Below, in pieces: positions 10,995 through 20,143 of a stretch of 64,000 nt of DNA. The notes under the pieces were generated by a model. That model was not told the origin of the DNA. It searched no databases and was given only the letters and a program-made list of their open reading frames with translations. The stretch lies in the NCBI RefSeq assembly GCF_002925845.1, contig NZ_PDNI01000005.1, forward strand, positions 23,893 to 87,892, read 5' to 3'. Source of the DNA: Roseovarius nitratireducens (GTDB taxonomy: Bacteria > Pseudomonadota > Alphaproteobacteria > Rhodobacterales > Rhodobacteraceae). A program made the translations under genes and the position numbers. Each line of letters opens with the position of its first letter. Positions within the stretch are counted from its first letter, which is position 1.

Positions 10995-11456
10995 ATGCCC
11001 GACATCTCCGATATCGCCCCCGATTTTACCCTGCCGCGCGACGGCGGCGAAAGCGTCACGCTCTCGGCGCTGCGCCCCGTCGCGGTTGTGCTGTTCTTTT
11101 ATCCGCGCGACGACACCTCCGGCTGCACCAAGGAGGCGGTGGCGTTTTCCGGTCTGCTCTCCGAGTTCGAGGCTGCGGGCGCGACGGTGCTGGGCATTTC
11201 CAAAGACAGCGCTGCCAGTCACGAGAAATTCCGCGACAAGCACGCGCTCACGGTGCCGCTCCTGTCGGATGCCGAGGCGGAGGTGTGCGAAGCCTACGGC
11301 GTGTGGAAGGAAAAGAACATGTACGGCAAGAAGTTCATGGGGATCGAGCGGTCTACCTTTCTGATCGACGGGGCGGGCCACATCGCGCGCGAATGGCGCA
11401 AGGTCAAGGTGCCCGGTCATGCCGAGGAGGTGCTCGAGGCGGTGCGCGCGCTGTGA
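10995..11456 (+). CDS. bcp: Peroxiredoxin, Bcp/PrxQ type
   Basis: Encodes 153 residues. It reduces hydrogen peroxide and organic peroxides in the cytoplasm. The peroxidatic cysteine is C44 in the motif TSGCTKE, and the APDFTLP start and the C-terminal FMGIERSTFLID segment fit Bcp. The resolving cysteine that many Bcp proteins carry five residues later is absent (V49); the only other cysteine is C98. The enzyme is therefore either a different 2-Cys arrangement or a 1-Cys type. An AAGGAG ribosome site precedes the ATG. The downstream DUF455 gene overlaps by GTGA, so the two are probably translated together. Confidence 0.93.
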   Translation: MPDISDIAPDFTLPRDGGESVTLSALRPVAVVLFFYPRDDTSGCTKEAVAFSGLLSEFEAAGATVLGISKDSAASHEKFRDKHALTVPLLSDAEAEVCEAYGVWKEKNMYGKKFMGIERSTFLIDGAGHIAREWRKVKVPGHAEEVLEAVRAL

Positions 11457-12280
11457 CCGACCGACCACTCGTAGAGATGGCCGTCGAGGTGCTGACTACC
11501 GCCGACGGTCGAGCCAAGGCGGCGCTGTCGCGGCTGCACGCGGCGACGTGGCAGGCGGCCCGAACCGAGGGACGCATGCCTCCCGTGGGGCGCGCCACGC
11601 CGCCCGCGCGCCCCGCCCGCCCCGATCGGCCCGAGTTGCTCGATCCCCGCGACGTCCCGCGCCGCCGTCCCGGCAGCCAGCAAGGCCGGATCGCCATGTT
11701 GCACGCGGTGGCGCATATCGAACTGAACGCTGTCGACCTGCACTGGGATATCGTCGCACGCTTTGCCGATACGCCGATGCCAGCCGGCTTCTACGACGAC
11801 TGGGTGAAATCAGCGGACGAGGAGTCCAAGCATTTCAACCTGATATGCGACTGCCTCGAGGAAATGGGCAGCCATTATGGTGCCCTGCCCGCCCATGCCG
11901 GGATGTGGCGCGCGGCCGAGGACACCGCCGATGATCTGATGGGGCGACTCGCCGTGGTGCCGATGGTTCTCGAGGCGCGCGGGCTCGACGTGACGCCGGG
12001 CATGATCGACATTTTTGCCCGCGCGGGCGAGACACGCGCCGTCGAGGCGATGGAGGTGATTTACGCCGAGGAGGTGCACCACGTCTCCTACGGCTCGAAA
12101 TGGTTCCATTTCCTATGCGGGCGTCACGACCTAGACCCGAAGGACGTGTTTCACGACCTTGTGCGCCGCTATTTCCACGGTGCCCTCAAGCCGCCCTTCA
12201 ACGAGGAGAAGCGCGCCGAGGCCGGGCTGCCGCCGGATTTCTACTGGCCACTCGCCGAGCGGCCAACAACTCAGGATTGA
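11453..12280 (+). CDS. DUF455 family ferritin-like protein
   Basis: Encodes 275 residues from a GTG start that overlaps the bcp stop (GTGA). DUF455 proteins are helical-bundle ferritin-like proteins whose function is not settled. Potential metal ligands are visible in pairs: HIELNAVDLHWD near the middle, the EESKHF motif, and EEVHHVSYG, which are the conserved Glu/His positions of a diiron carboxylate fold. The C-terminal segment WFHFLCGRHDLDP is also characteristic. A downstream ATG at 11477-11479 would remove eight residues. Coupling to a peroxiredoxin suggests, without proving, a role in iron or peroxide handling. Confidence 0.85.
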   Translation: MTDRPLVEMAVEVLTTADGRAKAALSRLHAATWQAARTEGRMPPVGRATPPARPARPDRPELLDPRDVPRRRPGSQQGRIAMLHAVAHIELNAVDLHWDIVARFADTPMPAGFYDDWVKSADEESKHFNLICDCLEEMGSHYGALPAHAGMWRAAEDTADDLMGRLAVVPMVLEARGLDVTPGMIDIFARAGETRAVEAMEVIYAEEVHHVSYGSKWFHFLCGRHDLDPKDVFHDLVRRYFHGALKPPFNEEKRAEAGLPPDFYWPLAERPTTQD

Positions 12281-12424
12281 GCGAACCGGGGTGTAATCGG
12301 CAAGTTTCCGCCCAATGAGCGGGAAACCTCCGCCGAATCCGGGGCTTGTGGTCAAATTTCTTGCCCACCTCGCCGCCTCTGTCTAAGCACACGTGCAGAC
12401 AGGGACAGAAGAAAGACCGCAACA

Positions 12425-13744
12425 TTGATACCAACGCTGGCGATCCGACTGCACGAGCTTCTCGAACGTCATTTTCCCGAACGCCGGGTGTTTCTGCGAT
12501 CCGACACCGACACGCGCTTCATCCGGCTACGCCCCGGCACGCAGATCATCGCCGCTGTCGGCACCTGTGCGATCGTGGCCTGGACGATCATCGCGACCGC
12601 TGTTCTGGTGATGGACTCGATTGGCGCGGGCAATTTCCGCGAGCAGGCGAAGCGCGAATTGCAGACCTACGAGGCGCGGCTCAACGCGCTGGCCGAAGAG
12701 CGCGACCGCCGGGCACAGGAGGCACTGGCAGCGCAGGAGCGGTTCAGTTCGGCGCTGGCGCAGATATCGGCGATGCAGTCGGAACTTCTCGCCTCCGAGA
12801 CGCGCCGACGCGAGCTCGAAACCGGGCTCGAGATGGTCCAGGGCACCCTGCGCCGCGCCATGTCCGCGCGCGAAAATGCGCAGCACAAGGTTGCGCGCCT
12901 CACCTCGCAAATCCAGGCCGGGAAGGCCGAGAACCCCGACGCCGCAACCAGCCCAGCGGACGATCCCACGGTTGAGGTGCTGACCACCGCGCTCGCCGAT
13001 GCGGCGCGTGAGCGCGACAAGACCCTCGCCGAGGCCGAGGACGCTCAGCGCGACGCCGAGGAGATGGCCTTCGAGTTGCGCCTCGTGAACGAGCGCAATT
13101 CCGAGATATTCAGCCGCCTCGAGGACGCGATGACCATCTCGGTCGAGCCGCTGGAAACGATGTTTCGCAAGGCCGGTCTCGATCCGGATACGTTGATCGA
13201 CACGGTAAGACGGGGCTATTCCGGGCAGGGTGGCCCGCTCACCCCGATCTCGCTCTCTACGCGCGGCACCGCCCCCTCACCGGAGGCCACGCGCGCCAAC
13301 CGCATCCTGACACGGCTCGATGAGCTGAACCTCTATCGCCTCGCCGCCGGCAAGGTTCCGCTGGCGATTCCGGTCAAGGGCGCGTTCCGCTACACCTCAG
13401 GATTCGGCATGCGGTGGGGGCGGTTGCACGCGGGCACTGATTTCGCCGGAGCGCATGGCACGCCCATCAACGCCACCGCCGACGGCGTTGTGACCCATGC
13501 AGGATGGCTGTCGGGCTACGGGCAGCTCGTCAAGATCAAGCACGCTTTCGGCATCGAAACGCGTTATGCGCACATGTCCAGAATCCGGGTACGCGAGGGC
13601 CAAAGGGTCTCGCGCGGGGATCGGATCGGTGATATGGGCAACACTGGACGTTCCACCGGCACCCACCTACACTACGAGGTTCGGGTGGATGGCAAGGCGA
13701 TCAACCCCATGACCTATATCAAGGCTGCGAGAGATGTTTTCTAA
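12425..13744 (+). CDS. M23 family metallopeptidase (LmdC-like peptidoglycan hydrolase)
   Basis: Encodes 439 residues. An N-terminal cytoplasmic stretch is followed by a membrane span at about residues 38-62, a long Arg/Glu/Ala-rich coiled coil from about 70 to 220, and a C-terminal LytM/M23 domain with the zinc motifs GRLHAGTDFAG and GTHLHYEVR. The frame begins at TTG (12425) because no in-frame ATG fits the conserved N-terminus; a clear ribosome site is not visible. The bactofilin start lies inside its last codons (11-base overlap). Pairing of an M23 hydrolase with a bactofilin is known from Hyphomonas neptunium (LmdC-BacA), where it shapes the cell; a similar role is inferred. Confidence 0.92.
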   Translation: MIPTLAIRLHELLERHFPERRVFLRSDTDTRFIRLRPGTQIIAAVGTCAIVAWTIIATAVLVMDSIGAGNFREQAKRELQTYEARLNALAEERDRRAQEALAAQERFSSALAQISAMQSELLASETRRRELETGLEMVQGTLRRAMSARENAQHKVARLTSQIQAGKAENPDAATSPADDPTVEVLTTALADAARERDKTLAEAEDAQRDAEEMAFELRLVNERNSEIFSRLEDAMTISVEPLETMFRKAGLDPDTLIDTVRRGYSGQGGPLTPISLSTRGTAPSPEATRANRILTRLDELNLYRLAAGKVPLAIPVKGAFRYTSGFGMRWGRLHAGTDFAGAHGTPINATADGVVTHAGWLSGYGQLVKIKHAFGIETRYAHMSRIRVREGQRVSRGDRIGDMGNTGRSTGTHLHYEVRVDGKAINPMTYIKAARDVF

Positions 13745-14321
13745 GAGCAAGATCAACGAACCCGCACAAAAGCCCGCCGAGACCAAGCCGGCCACGACGG
13801 ACACGCGGACCGAAAGTCCCCGCGTCGATACCGGCGGCGAACAGCGAAGCACGTCGCCCAAGGCCAAGCCGCCGGCGTCGGTGCTGTCGTCGGACCTGCA
13901 CGTGGTCGGCAACCTGCGCACAACCGGCGACATCCAGGTCGAGGGCACCATCGAGGGCGATATCCGCGCGCACCTGCTGACCGTCGGCGAAGGTGCCACC
14001 GTCAAGGGCGAGGTGATCGCCGATGACGTGGTGGTAAACGGGCGTATCGTGGGCCGCGTGCGCGGCCTCAAGGTGCGGCTCACCTCATCCGCGCGGGTCG
14101 AGGGCGACATCATTCACAAGACCATCGCCATCGAATCGGGTGCGCATTTCGAGGGATCGGTGCAGCGACAGGACGATCCGCTCTCGGGCAACAAGCCCGG
14201 CGCCAAGGGCGGCGCACAGGCGGCCCCAGCCCAGCACCAGCAGGGTGGGACGCAACAGGCGGCTGCACAGCAAGGCGGCGCGCAACCTGCTGCCAAGCCC
14301 GCGGACGCCAAGCAGAGCTGA
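13734..14321 (+). CDS. Bactofilin
   Basis: Encodes 195 residues. The central part (about 45-145) is the bactofilin beta-helix with regularly spaced hydrophobic and glycine positions, such as VEGTIEGDIRA and VVVNGRIVGRVRG. Flanking tails are disordered: a polar N-terminus and a C-terminus very rich in Ala, Gln and Gly. Bactofilins polymerise into non-nucleotide filaments at the membrane and recruit cell-wall enzymes. The ATG lies inside the end of the M23 gene, so translation is probably coupled. A strong terminator follows 24 bases after the stop. Confidence 0.95.
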   Translation: MFSKSKINEPAQKPAETKPATTDTRTESPRVDTGGEQRSTSPKAKPPASVLSSDLHVVGNLRTTGDIQVEGTIEGDIRAHLLTVGEGATVKGEVIADDVVVNGRIVGRVRGLKVRLTSSARVEGDIIHKTIAIESGAHFEGSVQRQDDPLSGNKPGAKGGAQAAPAQHQQGGTQQAAAQQGGAQPAAKPADAKQS

Positions 14322-14344
14322 TCCCGCAACCGACGCAACGCAGA

Positions 14345-14379
14345 AAAAGGCGCCCTGCCCCGGCAGCGGCGCCTTTGTT
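14345..14379. terminator. Rho-independent terminator, bidirectional
   Basis: AAAAAGGCGCC on one side and GGCGCCTTTGTT on the other enclose a nested CTGCC/GGCAG stem. The A-run before and T-rich run after let it act on both strands: for the bactofilin operon on the plus strand and for the HNH nuclease gene, which ends at 14398 on the minus strand. Confidence 0.85.
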
Positions 14380-14397
14380 GTGTGCGATGGTCGTGCC

Positions 14398-15033
14398 TCA
14401 CGCCTCCAGCTCGGCATCCCAGTACAGGAAGTCGATCCAGCTCTCGTGCAAATGGTTGGGCGGGAACTTGCGGCCCATGTTGCGCAACTCCTCCGCCCCG
14501 GGGGGACGCGGCGGGCGGCGCAGGCTCATCCCAACCTGCCGCAGGCTGCGCGCGCCCTTGCGCAGGTTGCACGGAGAACAGGCGGCCACGACATTCTCCC
14601 AGCTTGTGCGCCCGCCGCGGGCGCGCGGCACCACGTGGTCGAAGGTCAGGTTGTCCTTTGTGCCACAATACTGACAGCGGAATTCGTCCCTCAGAAAAAG
14701 ATTGAAGCGCGTGAAGGCCACGCGCTTCTGAGGTTTCACATAGTCTCGCAACACGATTACCGAAGGTATGCGTATCTCGGTACTCGGACTGCGCACCCAG
14801 TGATCGTATTGCGCGACAATATCCACCCGGTCGGACCAGACCGCCTTGATCGCCTCCTGCCAGGTCCAGAGCGACAGAGGATAGTAGGAGAGTGGTCGGT
14901 AATCGGCATTGAGCACCAGCGCCGGAAACTGCCGCAGTCCAGCCGGCTCTCTCACGAACTCGCTTCTGAAATCACCGTCCATCGCGTTCACAGCCCCTGT
15001 GGCGCCCTCTCTTGCGGCGGGCGGGACATGCAC
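14398..15033 (-). CDS. HNH endonuclease family protein
   Basis: Encodes 211 residues from the ATG at 15031-15033, preceded by a GAGGGTGG ribosome site; a shorter start at 14980-14982 (MDGDF) would give 194 residues and matches the conserved region more closely. The HNH/McrA fold is clear: CQYCG, then DHVVPRARGG and ENVVAACSPCN, giving two zinc-binding Cys pairs and the catalytic His. Upstream is the conserved ALVLNADYRPLSYYPLS motif. These proteins are widespread single-copy genes in alphaproteobacteria and cyanobacteria with unknown physiological role. It is not linked to a restriction or phage cassette here. Confidence 0.9.
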   Translation of the reverse strand: MHVPPAAREGATGAVNAMDGDFRSEFVREPAGLRQFPALVLNADYRPLSYYPLSLWTWQEAIKAVWSDRVDIVAQYDHWVRSPSTEIRIPSVIVLRDYVKPQKRVAFTRFNLFLRDEFRCQYCGTKDNLTFDHVVPRARGGRTSWENVVAACSPCNLRKGARSLRQVGMSLRRPPRPPGAEELRNMGRKFPPNHLHESWIDFLYWDAELEA

Positions 15034-15140
15034 CCACCCTCTAAACTACTATATATCGCGGCGACCACCTGACAAGCCTTAGATATTGGGCCACATCTAG
15101 CGATTCCATAGCCGCGGAAGGTAACCGCCATGTGACACGC

Positions 15141-16961
15141 TCAGGCCGCAACACCTGGATCCTGCTCTGACTGCCGCCGCCACAGCGCTGCATAGCGACC
15201 ACCGCGCGCCAGCAGGTCGGCATGGCTGCCCTGCTCGGCCACGCGACCGTCCTCCAGCACCACGATCCGATCGGCGCCCGCTACCGTCGAGAGACGGTGC
15301 GCGATCATGATGACAGTGCGCCCCTCCGCAGCGCGGGCAAGCGCGTCCTGGATGTCGCGTTCTGTCCCGGTGTCGAGCGCACTGGTCGCCTCGTCGAGCA
15401 GCAGAATCGGCGGGTTCTTCAAGAGCGTGCGCGCGATTCCCACGCGCTGTTTCTCGCCACCCGAAAGCTTTAGCCCCCGCTCGCCGACCTGCGTGGCATA
15501 GCCCTCGGGAAGCCCGGCGATAAACTCGTGGATCTGGGCCGCCCGCGCCACTTCCTCGATCTCGGCCTGGGTCACGTCGTCGCGACCATATCCGATGTTG
15601 TAGCCGATCGTGTCGTTGAACAGCACCGTGTCCTGCGGCACCACGCCGATGGCCGTGTGCAGGCTTTCGAGGGTGACATCGCGGATGTCCTGCCCGTCGA
15701 TCGTGATGCGCCCGTCCTGAACATCGTAGAATCGGAACAACAGCCGCCCGATAGTCGACTTGCCCGATCCCGACGGTCCCACCACCGCGACCATCTGGCC
15801 AGCGGGCACATCCAGCGTCACGCCCTTGAGGATGGGGTTGCCCGGATCGTAGCCAAAGCGCACATCCTCTAGCCGCACATTCGCGCCCGCTACGGCGAGC
15901 GGTCGCGCGCCCGCTCGCTCGCGCACGTCGGGCGGTTGATCAAGCAGGTCAAACATCTCGCCCATGTCCACCAGCGCCTGCCGGATCTCTCGATAGACCG
16001 TGCCGAGGAAATTGAGCGGCATGGTGATCTGGATCATGTAGGCGTTGACCATGACAAAATCGCCCACGGTCATCGTGCCCGCCTGTACGCCCGTGGCCGC
16101 CATCACCATAACCGCCACCAGACCGCCGGTGATGAGGAATGACTGCCCAAAATTGAGGAACGAGAGCGAATAGGCGGTCATGAGCGCCGCGCGCTCGTAG
16201 CCCGCCATCGCCCGGTCGTAACGCGCCGCCTCCAGCCCCTCGGCCCCGAAATACTTGACCGTTTCGTAATTGAGCAGGCTGTCGATGGCCTTCTGGTTGG
16301 CGTCGGTGTCCTGGTCGTTCATCTCGCGGCGCAGCTTCACGCGCCACTCGGTCACCTTGAAGGTAAAGGCGACATAGGCCGCGATCACCCCGGCCACCAC
16401 CACCAGGTACCAGATGTCGAAGGCCAGCCACAGGATCACCCCCACCATCAGCAGTTCGAGGATCAGCGGCGCGATGGAGAACAGCAGGAAGCGCAGCAGG
16501 AAATCGACGCCCTTCACCCCGCGCTCTATGATCCGGCTCAGCCCACCGGTGCGCCGCGTCAGGTGATAGCTGAGCGAAAGCGCGTGGATATGGCGGAAGG
16601 TCTCGAGCGCAAGCTTGCGCAGCGCCCGCTGACCCACCTTGGCAAAGGCCGCGTCGCGCGCCTGCTGGAACCCCACGTTCATCAGCCGCGCCATGCCATA
16701 GGCCACGGTCAGCCCAATGGCCCCCGCCCCCAGCGCCCAAGCCGGACCTGGCCCCTCGCCCGCCAGCGCATCCACCGCCACCTTGTAGAACACCGGCGTC
16801 GTCACCGCGACCAGCTTGGCCACCAGCAAGAGCAGCAGCGCCAACACCACCCGGCGGCGCACCCACGGCTCTTCCGCGCTCCACAGGTAGGGGGCGACCC
16901 GGCGGATGATCCGCCAGCCACCACTCTCGGGCGCGTGGCGTTCGGGGGAGGAGTCGGTCAT
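15141..16961 (-). CDS. ABC exporter, ATM1 type (fused permease-ATPase)
   Basis: Encodes 606 residues. The N-terminal half has six membrane spans and the C-terminal half is an ATPase with Walker [12 protein letters not shown], signature LSGGEKQRVG, Walker B ILLLDEATSALD and H-loop AHRLS. Sequence and length fit the ATM1/HMT1 group that exports glutathione-derived or sulfur-containing compounds linked to Fe-S biogenesis and metal detoxification in alphaproteobacteria. Substrate is inferred from family. The start chosen is the ATG at 16959-16961 (MTDSS); a GTG 51 bases upstream is possible. It follows the LysM gene after about 70 bases on the same strand. Confidence 0.9.
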   Translation of the reverse strand: MTDSSPERHAPESGGWRIIRRVAPYLWSAEEPWVRRRVVLALLLLLVAKLVAVTTPVFYKVAVDALAGEGPGPAWALGAGAIGLTVAYGMARLMNVGFQQARDAAFAKVGQRALRKLALETFRHIHALSLSYHLTRRTGGLSRIIERGVKGVDFLLRFLLFSIAPLILELLMVGVILWLAFDIWYLVVVAGVIAAYVAFTFKVTEWRVKLRREMNDQDTDANQKAIDSLLNYETVKYFGAEGLEAARYDRAMAGYERAALMTAYSLSFLNFGQSFLITGGLVAVMVMAATGVQAGTMTVGDFVMVNAYMIQITMPLNFLGTVYREIRQALVDMGEMFDLLDQPPDVRERAGARPLAVAGANVRLEDVRFGYDPGNPILKGVTLDVPAGQMVAVVGPSGSGKSTIGRLLFRFYDVQDGRITIDGQDIRDVTLESLHTAIGVVPQDTVLFNDTIGYNIGYGRDDVTQAEIEEVARAAQIHEFIAGLPEGYATQVGERGLKLSGGEKQRVGIARTLLKNPPILLLDEATSALDTGTERDIQDALARAAEGRTVIMIAHRLSTVAGADRIVVLEDGRVAEQGSHADLLARGGRYAALWRRQSEQDPGVAA

Positions 16962-17031
16962 CGGTGGCTCGTGTCCTTGCTGCCGGACCCCACAGATAGC
17001 GGCGACACCCACCGATGACCAGAGCGCGGCG

Positions 17032-18534
17032 CTACTGCGGCAGCTCGAACACCTGCCCGGGATAGATCAGGTCGGGATCGCGGATGCGGTCGCGGTTGGC
17101 CTCGAACACGCGCACGTAGAGGATACCCTCGCCATAGGCCTCGCGAGAGATCGCCCAGAGGGTCGAGCCGGGCTGCACCGTGACCACCGACATGCGCGGC
17201 GGCTCGGGCGTGCCGTCCCCGTCCTTGTCGTCGTCCTGCGCCGCGAGCGTGGCCACGTCCTCGCGCTTGAACGGCGTCTCGATCCTCGAGGTCACCTTGC
17301 CCCCGGCATCGACCTCGTCAACGCGCAGCGTGTAGATACCGGCATCCACCTCTGGCAGCGAGCTGCGCCAGGCACCGCTCTCGTCCACCGGCGCGCTGGT
17401 GACGGCGCGGTTGTCAACGTAGATGCGTACCCGCGCGTCGAGCGCGCTGGCCCTTCCGGAAAGCTTCACCTCGCCCGTGTCGGAATAGCTGATCGAATCG
17501 AGGGCCACCGAAGACATCACCTCCGGCCCCTGCTCGGAGGGGGCCTGCAACACGCGCACACCCTCGGTATCCGACAGCACCACCGTGGGTGGCGCGGGCG
17601 TCTCGGCGGGCGGTTCGGCCTGCGCGACCGTACCATCGCCCGCGCCCGGCTGCAAAGCGTCTGCGGTGGGCGGAGCCACGGGCGCGGCGGGCTCTTCCTT
17701 GCCCACTTCTGGGGCCGGATCGCGCGTTTCGGTCGCAGTCTGGGTTACCTCGGTGGCGGACACGGTCGTTTCCGCCCCTGCGATCTCCGCCGTTTCCGCA
17801 TTCGCAATCGCTTCCGTCTCCGGTTGCGCCTCCACCGTCTCGGGTACCTGATCTTCGCCAATTTCGGGCGCGCCCCTGGTCGTCACCCCCTCCTGCGCTG
17901 CGGGTGAGGGCGGCGTCGCGGTGTCGGCCTGTGCCACCGCCTCCGGTCGCGGTGCCGGGGGCGGCGACGGCGCGATCAGGATCTCGTCAGGCGCGCGGAT
18001 CACGCGCCCGTCGTCGAGCAGCAATTCCAACCCCAGCACCCGCACGGTATCGCTCAGCGGCAGGTCGAGAAACGCCACGAACTTGCCCGACCGGTCTGAC
18101 AGGGCCGTGCCGAGGCGGACATTATCCACTGTGATCGCCACCTTGCCGCCCGGAATCGCGCGCCCCGCGATGAGCATCTGCCCATCCGGGTCAAGGCGAA
18201 AGGTGTCAAGCGCGGGCGGTTGCGGGGTCTCCGTCTCCGGCTCGGCCTCAGGGTTCGCGCCTCCGTCCGCCTTGGCGGCTGGTGCCACGGGATCCTGTTG
18301 CGCTGTCTCGCTGGCTTCGACCGACTCGCCCGCGTCCTGCGCGTCTGTCGTGGGTTTTGCGACGGGTTCGGGCGACAGCTCGGTGGCAGGTTCTGCCGCC
18401 TGCTCCGGCTCGGGCGTGGATAGCGACAGGCCACCATCCGCAAAGAAATAGGTGCCGACGGACACCGCCGCGACAACCGCAGCCGCCCCGAGCCCAATCA
18501 CGGGACCCGCACCCAATCCGGCGATTTTGCTCAT
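17032..18534 (-). CDS. LysM domain envelope protein with repeated Ig-like segments
   Basis: Encodes about 500 residues. A membrane anchor at residues 10-35 is followed by a Glu/Ala/Pro-rich linker, two similar beta-rich units (around LDPDGQMLIAGRAIPGG and ISYSDTGEVKLSGRAS) of Ig/Gram-positive pilin-like appearance, and a C-terminal LysM domain (VQPGSTLWAISREAYG to YPGQVFELP) that should bind peptidoglycan. Several in-frame starts exist upstream (ATG at 18544-18546 and 18562-18564, TTG at 18606); the ATG at 18532-18534 (MSKIAG) gives the usual N-terminus. Function is unknown beyond a periplasmic cell-wall association. Confidence 0.85.
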   Translation of the reverse strand: MSKIAGLGAGPVIGLGAAAVVAAVSVGTYFFADGGLSLSTPEPEQAAEPATELSPEPVAKPTTDAQDAGESVEASETAQQDPVAPAAKADGGANPEAEPETETPQPPALDTFRLDPDGQMLIAGRAIPGGKVAITVDNVRLGTALSDRSGKFVAFLDLPLSDTVRVLGLELLLDDGRVIRAPDEILIAPSPPPAPRPEAVAQADTATPPSPAAQEGVTTRGAPEIGEDQVPETVEAQPETEAIANAETAEIAGAETTVSATEVTQTATETRDPAPEVGKEEPAAPVAPPTADALQPGAGDGTVAQAEPPAETPAPPTVVLSDTEGVRVLQAPSEQGPEVMSSVALDSISYSDTGEVKLSGRASALDARVRIYVDNRAVTSAPVDESGAWRSSLPEVDAGIYTLRVDEVDAGGKVTSRIETPFKREDVATLAAQDDDKDGDGTPEPPRMSVVTVQPGSTLWAISREAYGEGILYVRVFEANRDRIRDPDLIYPGQVFELPQ

Positions 18535-18635
18535 CTTTCCCGACATCCCCAACCAGGGCACCATGCCCGGTTGTCGGAGCATATCAACAAGGCTATCAGG
18601 GGTCAAAGCAACCCTTTGAGCGACAGGAGAAATTC

Positions 18636-19187
18636 ATGACACACGCGGCTGTCTGTGTCTTTTGCGGCGCACGCGAGGGTCATGACCCGTCCTACCTGGC
18701 GGCCGCGGAGGAGACCGGGCGGATGCTGGCCGGGAACGGTTGGGAGCTGGTCTACGGCGCGGGCGACGTGGGGTTGATGGGAGCAGTGGCGCGCGCGGCA
18801 CAGGCGGCAGGCGGGCGCACGCTCGGCGTGATCCCCGCGCATCTGGTGGGACGCGAAGGTGGCAAGCGCGATCTCACCCGTTACGTCGTCACCGAGACCA
18901 TGCATGAACGCAAGAAAGTGATGTTCATGAATTCCCACGCGATCGTGGTGCTTCCGGGGGGCGCAGGCTCGCTCGACGAACTGTTCGAGGTGCTGACATG
19001 GCGCCAGCTAGGCCTACATGAAAAACCGATTTTTCTCCTGAATACTGAAAGTTACTGGATGCCTTTTATCCAGCTTGTCGAGCATGTCATCGCCCGCGGC
19101 TTCGCCGATGCGAGTCTGCGGCACATGATCCGCGAGGTGGATGACCCTCAGGCTCTCGGCACCGCCCTGCGCGCTGCCCTGCCCTGA
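18636..19187 (+). CDS. LOG family cytokinin riboside 5'-monophosphate phosphoribohydrolase
   Basis: Encodes 183 residues of the TIGR00730/LOG family, often misnamed lysine decarboxylase. The Rossmann-like fold carries the catalytic signature PGGAGSLDE (family PGGxGTxxE) and the upstream METMHERK segment with the essential Arg. These enzymes split nucleoside 5'-monophosphates into base and ribose 5-phosphate. The ATG at 18636 has CAGGAG upstream. The last 40 bases overlap the 3' end of the convergent rarD gene. Confidence 0.93.
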   Translation: MTHAAVCVFCGAREGHDPSYLAAAEETGRMLAGNGWELVYGAGDVGLMGAVARAAQAAGGRTLGVIPAHLVGREGGKRDLTRYVVTETMHERKKVMFMNSHAIVVLPGGAGSLDELFEVLTWRQLGLHEKPIFLLNTESYWMPFIQLVEHVIARGFADASLRHMIREVDDPQALGTALRAALP

Positions 19188-20044
19188 CGCAGGCTCGCGG
19201 TGGTGTAGATCGCGAGCGCGGTCCAGATCATGGCAAAGGCCACTGCGTGCCAAAAGCTGAACGGCTCGAGGAAGATCAGTGTCGCCACTAGGAATTGCAG
19301 GGTGGGGTTCAGGTACTGCACCAGCCCCACCGTGGCCAGCGTGACGCGCTTGGTGGCATAGCTGAACATGATCAGAGGCGTACCGGTGAGGATGCCGGAA
19401 AAGGCCAGCAGCAGGCTGTCACGCCAGTTCGCGCCGAACGCACCCTGACCGCCCGAGTGAAAATACCACAGCACCGTCAGCGCGATCGGCGACAAGAGCA
19501 GAACCTCGGCGGTGACAGACACCACCGGCCCGACGGAAAGCCCTTTCTTGACAAGACCGTAGAGGCCAAAACTCGATGCCAGCACCAGCGCGATCCACGG
19601 CGGCACGCCGAGGCCCAGCGTGAGCGTCACCACCGCGCAGAGCGCCAGCCCCACAGCGAAAAGCTGTGCCCGGCCCAGCCGTTCGCGAAACGCGATCGCC
19701 CCGAGCAGCACCGCCACCAACGGGAAGATGTAATAGCCCAGCGACGCCTCCATCGCCTTCCCGATCTGTATCGAGGTGATAAACACGAACCAGTTGGTCG
19801 AGATCATCAATGCGGCGAGCGCGATTGACAGCACCGAGCGCCGCCCGGCCAGCGCCCGGCCCAGCATAGAAATCCGCCCCTGCGCCAGTAACACGAGGGC
19901 GAAGAAGGCACACGACCAAAGCGTGCGATGCGCCAGGATCTCGATTGGCGGGACATGGGCAAGCAGCTTGTAATAGATGCCCGACAGCCCCCAGACCGTG
20001 CAGGTGGCGACCATCGCCACAATCCCCTTGGTCGCCTCGCGCAT
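19148..20044 (-). CDS. rarD: EamA family transporter, RarD type
   Basis: Encodes 298 residues with about ten membrane spans, the RarD branch of the drug/metabolite transporter superfamily. Conserved features are the N-terminal GxxxxTVWGLSGIYYKLL segment, LAHRTLWS, and the SLGYYIFPL and YLNPTLQFLVA motifs. The transported compound is not known for most members. The gene ends inside the LOG gene (40-base convergent overlap), so the two 3' ends are antisense to each other. About 100 bases separate its start from the end of the Host_attach gene. Confidence 0.9.
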   Translation of the reverse strand: MREATKGIVAMVATCTVWGLSGIYYKLLAHVPPIEILAHRTLWSCAFFALVLLAQGRISMLGRALAGRRSVLSIALAALMISTNWFVFITSIQIGKAMEASLGYYIFPLVAVLLGAIAFRERLGRAQLFAVGLALCAVVTLTLGLGVPPWIALVLASSFGLYGLVKKGLSVGPVVSVTAEVLLLSPIALTVLWYFHSGGQGAFGANWRDSLLLAFSGILTGTPLIMFSYATKRVTLATVGLVQYLNPTLQFLVATLIFLEPFSFWHAVAFAMIWTALAIYTTASLRQGRAARRAVPRA

Positions 20045-20143
20045 ATGCGGCCCGCTCCTCCTGCCTCGCCCCTCTTGCTGCCCTGCCCGAGCGGCAATGG
20101 CAAGAGCGACCAGGCAATGAGGTCCGCCACAGGCCGGCGGGGA

